A stretch of 8,357 nucleotides of DNA from the NCBI GenBank assembly GCA_945836355.1, contig CAMALD010000044.1, positions 1-8,357 on the forward strand. Reading direction: 5' to 3'. The notes below the pieces were generated by a model, which saw only the letters and a list, made by a program, of their open reading frames with translations, was not told where the DNA came from and ran no database searches. How positions within the stretch are numbered: position 1 is the first letter of the stretch; each line of letters starts with the position of its first letter. The DNA is from an uncultured Lachnospiraceae bacterium (GTDB lineage Bacteria; Bacillota; Clostridia; Lachnospirales; Lachnospiraceae). Both the position numbers and the translations under genes were made by a program. Positions 1-7,077 of this stretch are shown here, piece after piece.

Positions 1-1742
1 CCTGGATATGCACTGACAAGACGGGCACCCTCACCCAGAACCGCATGACAATCGTGCGCGCATGCTCAGGGGCAAGATTCTACGGTTTGCAGGAAAAAGA
101 GAGTCTGCGATTGATTGAGGCAGGGGTATTGTGCTGCAATGTGAGAAAGCAGCATGAGAAAGCGGATGTGAAAAATCTGTCGGCTCAAAAGAGAAGGAGC
201 GGCAGGCGAAAGAGCGGGCAGGATGATATACCGGACTGGCAGGGTGAGCCTACGGAGCTGGCATTCGTAAGGGCATTGGAGGAACTGGGGGGAAGAGGAG
301 CTACAGAAAAACTGTGGCAGGAGATTGAGCGAACGGGGGAAATCCCGTTTGATTCCACGAGAAAACGCATGACAACCTTTCATAAAACACCGGATGGAAA
401 AATGTTTTCTGTGACCAAGGGCGCACCGGATGTGCTGCTGTCCCGGTGCAGTTATTACGAGCAGGATGGAAGCATTTTGGAGATGAATGAGGCGATGCGG
501 ACAAAGATTAAGCGTGAGTATGTGCAGATGTCCGGGCAGGCACTGCGAGTGCTGGCGGTAGCATACAGCCTGGTGGACGCAGCAGAGGTGGCAGACGGAG
601 AAAAATATGCCGGAATGACCCCGGATGCAACGCTGCCATATGCGGAAGAGCACATGGTCTTTATGGGAATGGTGGGCATGATGGACCCGCCGCGTCCCGA
701 GGTGGCAGAGTGCGTGCAGACCTGTCTGCAGGCAGGAATTACACCGGTCATGATTACCGGAGATCATGTGCTGACCGCTGCCTCTATTGCAAAGAAGCTG
801 GGGATTTTGCAGGATGCGTCACGGGAAGCGGTCTCCGGCGAGGAGCTTGACCGCATGAGCATGGAGGAGCTGCGCAAAAACATCCGGAATTACCGTGTGT
901 TTGCAAGGGTGTCACCGGAGCATAAGGTGCGGATTGTAAAGGCATTGCAGGCGGAGGGAGAGGTAGTTGCCATGACGGGTGACGGAGTCAATGACGCTCC
1001 GGCGCTAAAGGCTGCTGACATCGGCTGTGCGATGGGAAAAAACGGAACGGATGTGGCGAAAAATGCAGCAGATATGGTATTGCTGGATGACAACTTCGCG
1101 ACCATTGTGGCGGCCGTGCGGGAGGGACGCGGGATCTATGACAATATCCGCAAATCCATTCACTTCCTCCTGTCCTGCAATATTGGCGAAATCATCACCA
1201 TCCTGTCCGCAATCCTGTGCCGGATGCCGACACCGCTTGCCGCCGTGCAGCTTCTTTGGGTAAACCTGATAACCGATTCGCTTCCTGCCATCGCGCTGGG
1301 GGTGGAGCCGCCGGAGAAGGATATCATGAAGCGTGCTCCGATTCCGATGCAGAAAGGAATGTTTGCCGACGGACTGGTCGGTCAGATTGTGGTCGAGGGA
1401 ATGATGATCGGTCTGCTTGCGATGATTGCCTATATGCTTGGAGGGGGAACCTGCTGCTTTGCTGTGCTTGCCTTTTCCCAGCTTTTCCATGCGTTTACCA
1501 TGCGCAGCCGCAGCTCGCTGTTTACCATCGGTGTGTTCAGCAACCGGAAGATGGTTCTGTCGTTTCTGCTCTGCAGTGTATTGCAGATTCTGGTACTGTC
1601 GGTGGAGCCGCTTGCGAGGGTTTTCCAAGTGACCGGATTATCCCCTGAACAATGGGGGCTGGTACTCGGCTTGTCGATGACACCGATTGTGGTGTGCGAA
1701 ATCCAGAAACGGCTGGTCAATGCAAAGAAAACCTTGAAATGA
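1..1742 (+). CDS. Cation-transporting P-type ATPase, probable Ca2+ type (P2), 5'-truncated by the window edge
   Basis: This membrane pump uses an aspartyl-phosphate intermediate to move cations, most likely Ca2+, across the cytoplasmic membrane. The frame is open from position 3 and already carries the phosphorylation motif ICTDKTGTLT (6-35; the Asp codon is 15-17), so the start, helices M1-M4 and the actuator domain lie upstream. Then come the nucleotide-binding motifs GEPTELA (243-263) and KGAP (Lys codon 417-419), TGD (756-764) and the hinge motif TGDGVNDAP (975-1001). Six C-terminal helices M5-M10 follow, as in the family. Ion-site residues are visible: Asn and Glu in M5 (1179-1190), and the NLITD stretch with Asn, Thr and Asp in M6 (1263-1277). 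M8 has Gln (1479-1481) where SERCA has Glu, as in plasma-membrane-type pumps. A basic stretch of about 30 residues lies in the N domain (about 141-240). The stop is TGA 1740-1742. The family is certain; the transported ion is inferred, and Mn2+ or a monovalent cation cannot be excluded without M4. Confidence 0.93.
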   Translation, partial: WICTDKTGTLTQNRMTIVRACSGARFYGLQEKESLRLIEAGVLCCNVRKQHEKADVKNLSAQKRRSGRRKSGQDDIPDWQGEPTELAFVRALEELGGRGATEKLWQEIERTGEIPFDSTRKRMTTFHKTPDGKMFSVTKGAPDVLLSRCSYYEQDGSILEMNEAMRTKIKREYVQMSGQALRVLAVAYSLVDAAEVADGEKYAGMTPDATLPYAEEHMVFMGMVGMMDPPRPEVAECVQTCLQAGITPVMITGDHVLTAASIAKKLGILQDASREAVSGEELDRMSMEELRKNIRNYRVFARVSPEHKVRIVKALQAEGEVVAMTGDGVNDAPALKAADIGCAMGKNGTDVAKNAADMVLLDDNFATIVAAVREGRGIYDNIRKSIHFLLSCNIGEIITILSAILCRMPTPLAAVQLLWVNLITDSLPAIALGVEPPEKDIMKRAPIPMQKGMFADGLVGQIVVEGMMIGLLAMIAYMLGGGTCCFAVLAFSQLFHAFTMRSRSSLFTIGVFSNRKMVLSFLLCSVLQILVLSVEPLARVFQVTGLSPEQWGLVLGLSMTPIVVCEIQKRLVNAKKTLK

Positions 1743-1776
1743 ATAAGAATCGCCCATTCGCTTATCGGAAAATACA

Positions 1777-1805
1777 TTGTTTCTCCGCGAAAATGCAGAT
1801 ATAAT
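1777..1805 (+). promoter_or_regulatory. Probable sigma-A promoter for the ABC exporter operon
   Basis: A perfect -10 hexamer TATAAT (1800-1805) lies exactly 17 bp downstream of TTGTTT (1777-1782), which matches the first three bases of the -35 consensus. Transcription would begin near 1812, giving a leader of about 30 nt that contains GGAGG (1829-1833) ahead of the ATG at 1844. The promoter lies in the 101-bp gap after the P-type ATPase stop, so the exporter pair can be transcribed independently of the pump. No convincing operator repeat is seen around it. Confidence 0.7.
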
Positions 1806-1828
1806 GACGAAAAACTACAGTAAATCAC

Positions 1829-1833
1829 GGAGG
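1829..1833 (+). promoter_or_regulatory. Ribosome binding site of the first ABC half-transporter
   Basis: GGAGG sits 10 nt before the ATG at 1844, followed by an A-rich spacer. It supports 1844 as the start rather than a later Met codon. Confidence 0.75.
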
Positions 1834-1843
1834 AAAAAAACCG

Positions 1844-3646
1844 ATGGAAGCCAAACGAAGCAAGATGAAATGGCTGTGGGAGAATATGAAGGGCTACCGG
1901 GCCATGTATGTGCTGGGCCTTTTCGGAACGGTATTGTATAATGCATTGCATTTGACGATACCGATATTCTCACAGCAGATTGTGGATAAGTTTTTGAGCG
2001 GTGAAAATGCAGCCCGGAATCTCGAAAACAACAAGGAGCTGTTGATTCGCCTGCTGGTCGGCATGGTAGCGGTTACCTTCTTCAGGACGGTGATCGTATA
2101 TATTACCTGTCTGGACTTTGAGAGAGTATCGCAGGGAGTGTTGTACCGCGTGAGAAACTTCCTGTTCCGTAAAATCGAACACCAGGACATGAAATTTTAT
2201 GATGTCTACCGTACCGGTGACCTGATGACACGCCTTACCGGTGATCTTGACGCTGTGCGCCATATGATTGCCTGGGTTATCCGCATGATTATTGAATCGT
2301 TTTCACTGATGCTTGCGGCAGCCGTGTACTTTGTATACATGGATTGGCGTCTGGCACTCAGTCTGCTGGCAATCGCTCCGTTTATCTTTCTTATTATCGT
2401 GCTGTTCCGGAATAAGGTGGCGCCGATGCATGCGCTGCTGCGCGAAAAACTGTCCCAGATGAACACGGCGGTGCAGGAGAATATCGATGGAAACCGCGTC
2501 GTCAAGGCATTTGCGCGTGAGGAATATGAAAAGCAGAAGTTTGACGAGCGAAACCGCGAATATTCGCAGACCAATCAGGAAACCTCCTTTGTATGGCTGC
2601 ATTTCTTCCCATATGTGGAAACCTTTGCGAACCTTTTGCCGGTCGTTCTGCTTCTGGTGGGTGGTATTTTTCTTATAAATGAAAATATTACGATGGGTGA
2701 ATATGTAGCGTTCTCCGGTCTCACCTGGGCACTTGCCAACCCAATGCGTCAGCTCGGCGGTATCATGAATGAATTCCAGCGGTTCTCGGCAGCCTCAAGG
2801 AAGGTCATGGAAATATATTATTCCGAGCCTACCATCGTAGATGCACCGGCACCTGTGGAAGCTCCGGAGCGCCTGAAGGGGAAGATTGAATTCCGCAATG
2901 TCAGCTTTGCCTACGAGCACCGTCCGGTGCTTCACCATATCAGCTTTACGGTGGAGCCCGGGCAGACGATTGCCATTATGGGTGAGACCGGCTGTGGGAA
3001 AACCTCGTTGATTCAACTGATTCCGCGCTTTTATGATGCGACACAGGGGCGCATTTTTGTGGACGATATGGATGTGCGGGATTACAGGCTTCATGATCTG
3101 CGCAAAAATATCGGTATGGCAACGCAGGATGTATTGCTGTATTCAGATACGATTGACGGAAACATTGCATATGGTGACAGCTCCATGTCCCACGAGCGCG
3201 TGCGTCGTTTCGCGGAGTATTCCGCTGCGGCAGAATTTATCTCGAAAATGCCGGAAGGCTATGATACGATTGTCGGAGAGCGCGGTGTAGGTCTTTCGGG
3301 AGGTCAGAAGCAGCGTATTTCCCTGGCGCGTGCCTTGGCAATTAAGCCGTCCATCCTGATTCTGGATGACACGACTTCAGCGGTGGATATGGAGACAGAA
3401 AAGCATATACAGGATGCGCTTGAGCATCTGGAGTTCCCATGTACGAAGATTATTATTGCACAGCGCATTTCATCGACCCGCAGGGCGGACAAGATTCTTG
3501 TGCTCAAGGACGGAAGAATCGAGGAAGAGGGAACCCATGCGGAGCTTGTGGCAAGGAAGGGCTACTATTATGAGCTGGTTAAGCTTCAGGGCGGTATTGA
3601 AGAGGAGACAAGAGAAGAGCTGAAAGGGGGCGAGGTACGTGGCTAG
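1844..3646 (+). CDS. ABC exporter half-transporter, degenerate-site subunit of a heterodimer (TM287/BmrC/LmrC-like)
   Basis: A 600-residue fused membrane and nucleotide-binding subunit, the normal length for a type IV (B-family) exporter half. About six helices lie in residues 20-305. The ATPase domain starts near 346, with A-loop Tyr357, Walker A GETGCGKT (380-387), Q-loop Gln428, an intact LSGGQ signature (484-488) and Walker B ILILDD (504-509). The catalytic Glu is replaced by Asp509 (codon 3368-3370), and the switch His is replaced by Gln540 (codon 3461-3463). Its own Walker A/B site is therefore predicted to bind ATP but hydrolyse it poorly, while its intact signature completes the partner's active site. 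The next gene overlaps its last 8 bp, so the two are translationally coupled. Members of this class export hydrophobic drugs, lipids or peptides; the substrate cannot be read from the sequence. The heterodimer role follows from the combined motif defects and is well supported. Confidence 0.95.
   Translation: MEAKRSKMKWLWENMKGYRAMYVLGLFGTVLYNALHLTIPIFSQQIVDKFLSGENAARNLENNKELLIRLLVGMVAVTFFRTVIVYITCLDFERVSQGVLYRVRNFLFRKIEHQDMKFYDVYRTGDLMTRLTGDLDAVRHMIAWVIRMIIESFSLMLAAAVYFVYMDWRLALSLLAIAPFIFLIIVLFRNKVAPMHALLREKLSQMNTAVQENIDGNRVVKAFAREEYEKQKFDERNREYSQTNQETSFVWLHFFPYVETFANLLPVVLLLVGGIFLINENITMGEYVAFSGLTWALANPMRQLGGIMNEFQRFSAASRKVMEIYYSEPTIVDAPAPVEAPERLKGKIEFRNVSFAYEHRPVLHHISFTVEPGQTIAIMGETGCGKTSLIQLIPRFYDATQGRIFVDDMDVRDYRLHDLRKNIGMATQDVLLYSDTIDGNIAYGDSSMSHERVRRFAEYSAAAEFISKMPEGYDTIVGERGVGLSGGQKQRISLARALAIKPSILILDDTTSAVDMETEKHIQDALEHLEFPCTKIIIAQRISSTRRADKILVLKDGRIEEEGTHAELVARKGYYYELVKLQGGIEEETREELKGGEVRG
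3624..3641 (+). promoter_or_regulatory. Ribosome binding site and GTG start of the second ABC half-transporter
   Basis: AAGGGGG (3624-3630) lies 8 nt ahead of GTG (3639-3641), inside the end of the upstream gene. An in-frame TGA at 3621-3623 excludes any earlier start, and the next in-frame Met is residue 35, inside the first helix. GTG 3639 is therefore effectively the only sensible start. The 8-bp overlap with the upstream stop (TAG 3644-3646) suggests coupled translation and matched subunit amounts. Confidence 0.8.
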
Positions 3647-5417
3647 GAATACATTTAAAGAAGATGAGGTGCTGGAAACTCCTTTTGACTTCCGACATTT
3701 ACTTCGTGCTTCGGTTTATGTAAAGAAATATCTGTCCCGCATGATTCTGGCATTGTTCATCAGTGCTCTTGCGGCTATTACCGGGTTGATAAGCCCGATG
3801 ATAGTGCAGAAGGCATTGGATGTGGCTATCCCCCGAAAGGATACCAAAATGCTGGTAGCGCTGGTGGTACTGCTGGTAATCTCATACGCAGTCAGCATCG
3901 CCTTTGCAACGATTCGTTCGCGGATTATGACGGTGGTAGGACAGAGTATCATTTTTGATATCCGCCGGGATTTGTTTGCACATTTGCAAAAGCTTCCGTT
4001 CCAGTACTATGATGACAGACCTCACGGAAAAATCATGATCCGCGTGGTTAACTACGTCAACTCGGTTTCGGACATGCTCTCGAACGGTTTGATTAATGTT
4101 ATCCTCGAAGTGCTGAACATGGTATTCATTGTTATCTTTATGCTGCTCGTGGATGTGAGGCTTTCACTTGTGGTGTTTGCCGGGGTGCCGGTGCTCGGTC
4201 TGGTGATGAGCTACATTAAAAAGCATCAGCGCAGGGCGTGGCAGCAGGTTTCCAACAAAAACTCCAACCTGAATGCATATCTGCAGGAGAACATCACCGG
4301 TGCAAGAATCACACAAATTTTTGCCCGCGAGGAGGAGAATGCCGAGATTTTTGAAAAATTGTCCGGAAACTGCCGCAAAACATGGATGGAAGCAATCAAG
4401 TATTCTAACATGGTATGGCCTGCGATTGATGATATCGCGGTAGTAGTACGCGCAGCCATCTATGCGGTAGGTCTGCTTGTGATGGGACCGGCGGCGGTGT
4501 CGGTAGGTACGATTGTTGCCATCAGCTCCTATGCTTCACGCTTTTGGCAGCCGATTATGAACCTTGGCAATATATTCAACAACTTTATCAATAATATTGC
4601 ATACCTGGAGCGAATTTTTGAGACGCTGGACGAGCCGGTTACCATCCGCGACGCAGAGGATGCGGTCGAGATGCCGAAGATTCGCGGCAAAGTTACCTTT
4701 GAAAAGGTATGCTTTGGATATGAGGAAGGACAGCAGGTGCTAAAGGATGTATCTTTCACGGTAAATCCGGGAGAGAGCGTGGCACTGGTAGGTCCGACCG
4801 GTGCAGGAAAGAGTACGATTGTCAACCTGATTTCACGTTTCTACGATGTGAACAGCGGGCGTGTGCTGATTGATGACCAGGATATCTCAAAGGTTACGCT
4901 GCACTCCCTGCGCTCTCAGATGGGTATAATGCTTCAGGACAGCTTTATTTTCAGCGGTACCATCGAGGATAACATCCGCTATGGCAAGCTGGATGCGACG
5001 ATGGAAGAAATACGGAATGCCAGCCGCGTGGTATGTGCCGATTCGTTTATCGAGGGCATGAAGGATGGCTATCAGACGGAGGTAAAGGAGCGTGGTTCCC
5101 TGCTTTCCCAGGGACAGCGCCAGCTCATCAGCTTTGCGCGTACGCTGCTTTCCGACCCGGCAATTCTGGTGCTTGACGAGGCGACCTCCAGCATTGATGT
5201 GCAGACGGAGAAGGCCTTGCAGCAGGGGCTGAATGCAATGCTGGAGGGCAGAACCTCGTTCATTATCGCGCACCGTCTGTCCACCATTAAGAATTGCGAT
5301 AAAATTATGTATATCAGTGACGGGGGAATTCAGGAGTGCGGCACCCACGACGAGCTGATGGCGCGCAGGGGCGCATACTACAGGCTCTACACTGCCCAGA
5401 TGAGCGAGATGCAGTAG
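3639..5417 (+). CDS. ABC exporter half-transporter, consensus-catalytic subunit of the heterodimer (TM288/BmrD/LmrD-like)
   Basis: A 592-residue half-transporter with about six helices in residues 33-310 and an ATPase domain from about 350. Motifs in order: A-loop Tyr361, Walker A GPTGAGKS (385-392), Q-loop Gln433, signature LSQGQ (489-493), Walker B ILVLDE with catalytic Glu514, D-loop SSID (517-520) and switch His545. Walker A, Walker B and the switch are all canonical. The signature's usual first Gly is Gln491 (codon 5109-5111), so the site it forms opposite the partner's Asp509/Gln540 is degenerate on both faces. The other site pairs this subunit's Walker motifs with the partner's intact LSGGQ and should carry most hydrolysis. 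This is the known asymmetric architecture of heterodimeric multidrug-type exporters. No peptidase or substrate-binding domain is fused, and no substrate gene or regulator is adjacent. The assignment to class is strong; the cargo is unknown. Confidence 0.95.
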   Translation: MARNTFKEDEVLETPFDFRHLLRASVYVKKYLSRMILALFISALAAITGLISPMIVQKALDVAIPRKDTKMLVALVVLLVISYAVSIAFATIRSRIMTVVGQSIIFDIRRDLFAHLQKLPFQYYDDRPHGKIMIRVVNYVNSVSDMLSNGLINVILEVLNMVFIVIFMLLVDVRLSLVVFAGVPVLGLVMSYIKKHQRRAWQQVSNKNSNLNAYLQENITGARITQIFAREEENAEIFEKLSGNCRKTWMEAIKYSNMVWPAIDDIAVVVRAAIYAVGLLVMGPAAVSVGTIVAISSYASRFWQPIMNLGNIFNNFINNIAYLERIFETLDEPVTIRDAEDAVEMPKIRGKVTFEKVCFGYEEGQQVLKDVSFTVNPGESVALVGPTGAGKSTIVNLISRFYDVNSGRVLIDDQDISKVTLHSLRSQMGIMLQDSFIFSGTIEDNIRYGKLDATMEEIRNASRVVCADSFIEGMKDGYQTEVKERGSLLSQGQRQLISFARTLLSDPAILVLDEATSSIDVQTEKALQQGLNAMLEGRTSFIIAHRLSTIKNCDKIMYISDGGIQECGTHDELMARRGAYYRLYTAQMSEMQ

Positions 5418-5456
5418 AAATACCGCGATAAATGTAAAATTGTAAGAATTGTTAAG
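5418..5456. other. A/T-rich gap after the ABC operon with no recognisable terminator
   Basis: This 39-bp stretch lies between the second ABC stop and the -35 of the symporter promoter. It is A/T-rich and contains no stem followed by a T-tract. The first terminator-like hairpin downstream of the ABC genes is the one at 5509-5535, inside the next gene's leader. Read-through from the exporter operon into the symporter leader is therefore plausible. Confidence 0.5.
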
Positions 5457-5485
5457 TTGACAAAGCACCTTGCACAAGGTAAAAT
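5457..5485 (+). promoter_or_regulatory. Strong sigma-A promoter for the symporter-GtrA-methyltransferase unit
   Basis: A perfect -35 TTGACA (5457-5462) is followed after exactly 17 bp by TAAAAT (5480-5485), five of six matches to the -10 consensus. The expected transcription start is near 5491-5493. The leader to the ATG at 5546 would be about 54 nt and would carry the Shine-Dalgarno and hairpin listed separately. The spacer is occupied by a perfect inverted repeat, so the promoter is probably regulated. Confidence 0.8.
5467..5480 (+). promoter_or_regulatory. Operator-like perfect inverted repeat in the promoter spacer
   Basis: ACCTTG (5467-5472) and CAAGGT (5475-5480) are exact reverse complements separated by two bases. 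The repeat fills the spacer between the -35 and -10 hexamers and covers the first base of the -10. A protein bound here would block polymerase, so a repressor site is the simplest reading. MerR-type activators also bind between the hexamers, but their promoters usually have stretched 19-20 bp spacers and this one is 17. No candidate regulator gene is in the window. The palindrome is seen directly; its function is inferred. Confidence 0.55.
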
Positions 5486-5500
5486 GTTAAAAAACAGGGT

Positions 5501-5506
5501 GAGGAG
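5501..5506 (+). promoter_or_regulatory. Shine-Dalgarno of the GPH symporter, displaced from its start codon by a hairpin
   Basis: GAGGAG is the only good Shine-Dalgarno match in the leader, but 39 nt separate it from the ATG at 5546. The 10 bases just before the ATG have no ribosome binding motif. Folding of the stem-loop at 5509-5535 removes 27 nt and leaves an effective spacing of about 12 nt. An in-frame TAG at 5540-5542 excludes a start nearer the motif. The motif is clear; its use through the folded hairpin is inferred. Confidence 0.5.
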
Positions 5507-5508
5507 AC

Positions 5509-5535
5509 AAGGTCTGCACGTTTGTTGCAGACCTT
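5509..5535 (+). other. Perfect 10-bp RNA stem-loop in the symporter leader (translation-bridging hairpin or attenuator)
   Basis: AAGGTCTGCA (5509-5518) pairs perfectly with TGCAGACCTT (5526-5535) around a 7-nt loop, and a T-rich tail TTATTTA follows. By shape this could be a Rho-independent terminator for read-through from the ABC genes. It lies downstream of the symporter promoter and only 10 bp before the symporter ATG, so an unconditional terminator would also silence the symporter. Two readings fit better: a conditional attenuator, or a structural hairpin that brings the GAGGAG at 5501-5506 close to the start codon. The complementary strand lacks a T-tract after the stem, so it is not an obvious two-way terminator. 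Confidence 0.6.
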
Positions 5536-5545
5536 TATTTAGTAC

Positions 5546-7054
5546 ATGCTATTTACAACAAAAAATCTGGATCCGAAATACAACAATGCCAGTGCCTTTC
5601 AGATAGCGTTGTTTTCGCTCAATTCGGCAGCGACAACGCTGTATCTGGTGCTGATGGAATATGTGGCATACTATATCAACGGTATTGTGGGCTTTACGGT
5701 AGTCTTTGCATCTGCCCTGCTCACGGCCTTGCGGGTTTTTGACGGTCTGATCGATCCGATGATCGGCTTTATTGTGGACCGCTCGCAGGGACGCTTCGGC
5801 AAGTTCCGCCCGTTCATGGTGCTTGGCAATCTACTAATGCTTATCAGTGTGCTTTTGATGTTCAATACCACACATCTTGTGCCGGATGCGCTGCGCCTGC
5901 CGTACTTTGTGCTGGTATATGTGATTTATGTCTTTGGCTATACCTTTCAGATGATTGTGGCGAAATCCGGGCAGACCGTCATGACGGACAACCCTAAAAT
6001 GCGCCCGCTGACCAGCTATTTTGACTCATTGTTTGTGACCTCCTGCTATGGCGGTGCCGCACTTTATGCATCCGCATACCTGGTGCCGAAGTACGGCGGC
6101 TATACCAATCCGGCGCTGTTTCGCGAGTTTACGTTTGCGATAGCCGGTCTTTCCATTGTGTGCACCATTCTCGGTGTGATTGGCATCTGGAATAAGGACC
6201 GCCCGGAATACTACAATGCAGAGGGAACTGCGCAAAAGATTCGCCTGCGCGATTACTGGGATGTGCTGCGGCATAACAAGCCGATTCGCCAGCTTGTAGC
6301 ATCCGCATCGGTGAACAAATTTACTTCGACGGTGTATAACAACATCACGGTGGGGGTTATGCTGTTCGGCATCATGATGCAAAACTATGCCATGGCCGGT
6401 GAAATCGGTCTGCTGACTATTTTCCCGAACCTGATTGTGGTGACTCTTGGCGTAACGCTCGCACAGCGCATCGGTCAGAAGCATACCTACACGCTCTTTA
6501 TGTATGCAGCCATCGTGCTGCAGATTATCCAGATGTTTTTCCTGATCCGAGTGGATATTTCGGGAGTCTCATTTTCCAATCTATGCGGCACCACTGTTGC
6601 ATTCATGCTGATTTATATTTTGCTCAACGGGGCAAAATCGGTCAGCAACAGTATTGTGGTACCGATGATTGCCGATTGCTCGGATTATGAGGTATACCGC
6701 AGCGGCTTGTATGTGCCGGGATTTATGGGAGCGCTGTTTGCCCTGGTGGACCAGGTGATTTCCTCGCTGGCGACGATTTTTGTCGGTCTTATGGTGGCGA
6801 TGATCGGTTTCACCGATGTACTGCCGCAGGTGGACGACCCGCTGACGCCGGAGCTTAAGACCATGACGGTGGTTATGTACTGTGTTGTGCCGCTGCTCGG
6901 CTGGGTATTCAGTCTTATCGTAATGCATGATTACGAGCTGGATAAGAAAAAAATGCAGGAGATTAGCAGAAAGAAGCACCAGAGGCGAGAACTGCTCCAT
7001 GACCGGCTTGGCAGGGGCAGGAAGGATGATAGTGTAGAGGAGACTCAAATATAG
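5546..7054 (+). CDS. GPH-family (MelB-like) sugar:cation symporter
   Basis: A 502-residue major-facilitator-type membrane protein with about twelve hydrophobic segments, close to the usual 450-500 residues for glycoside-pentoside-hexuronide:cation symporters. The family signature lies in residues 64-90: FDGLIDP, with Asp66 and Asp70 spaced like the cation-site pair Asp55/Asp59 of MelB, then a D-x-S-x-G-R-F-G-K-F-R-P loop. A central cytoplasmic loop (about 215-250) separates the two halves, and the second half has the typical ADCSDYEVYRSG segment (376-387). The C-terminus (463-502) is a highly charged tail. The likely role is Na+- or H+-coupled uptake of a glycoside or oligosaccharide. The sugar cannot be assigned and no glycosidase is adjacent. 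The start is bounded by an in-frame TAG at 5540-5542, but ATG 5546 lacks a nearby Shine-Dalgarno. GtrA follows after 23 bp. Confidence 0.88.
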   Translation: MLFTTKNLDPKYNNASAFQIALFSLNSAATTLYLVLMEYVAYYINGIVGFTVVFASALLTALRVFDGLIDPMIGFIVDRSQGRFGKFRPFMVLGNLLMLISVLLMFNTTHLVPDALRLPYFVLVYVIYVFGYTFQMIVAKSGQTVMTDNPKMRPLTSYFDSLFVTSCYGGAALYASAYLVPKYGGYTNPALFREFTFAIAGLSIVCTILGVIGIWNKDRPEYYNAEGTAQKIRLRDYWDVLRHNKPIRQLVASASVNKFTSTVYNNITVGVMLFGIMMQNYAMAGEIGLLTIFPNLIVVTLGVTLAQRIGQKHTYTLFMYAAIVLQIIQMFFLIRVDISGVSFSNLCGTTVAFMLIYILLNGAKSVSNSIVVPMIADCSDYEVYRSGLYVPGFMGALFALVDQVISSLATIFVGLMVAMIGFTDVLPQVDDPLTPELKTMTVVMYCVVPLLGWVFSLIVMHDYELDKKKMQEISRKKHQRRELLHDRLGRGRKDDSVEETQI

Positions 7055-7077
7055 ATATAGCAAAGGCAGGGTGTGCT

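Noticed and set aside
66..767. Long open frames on the minus strand opposite the ATPase, and similar ones opposite the other genes (for example 7045-7731)
   Set aside because: They lie antisense to strongly recognisable genes, and their translations are rich in His, Cys, Arg and Ser without family motifs, as expected for shadows of coding sequence.
1744..1766. Imperfect inverted repeat ATAAGAAT...ATTCgcTTAT after the P-type ATPase stop, a possible terminator
   Set aside because: The stem is A/T-rich with a 2-nt bulge and no T-tract follows, so an intrinsic terminator is not supported.
5463..5479. MerR-family activation of the symporter promoter
   Set aside because: MerR-type promoters normally have 19-20 bp spacers needing distortion; this spacer is 17 bp and already optimal, so a repressor is more likely.
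5522..5542. TTG codons at 5522 and 5525 in frame with the symporter as possible alternative starts
   Set aside because: The frame meets TAG at 5540-5542 before the symporter ATG, so they cannot extend the protein.
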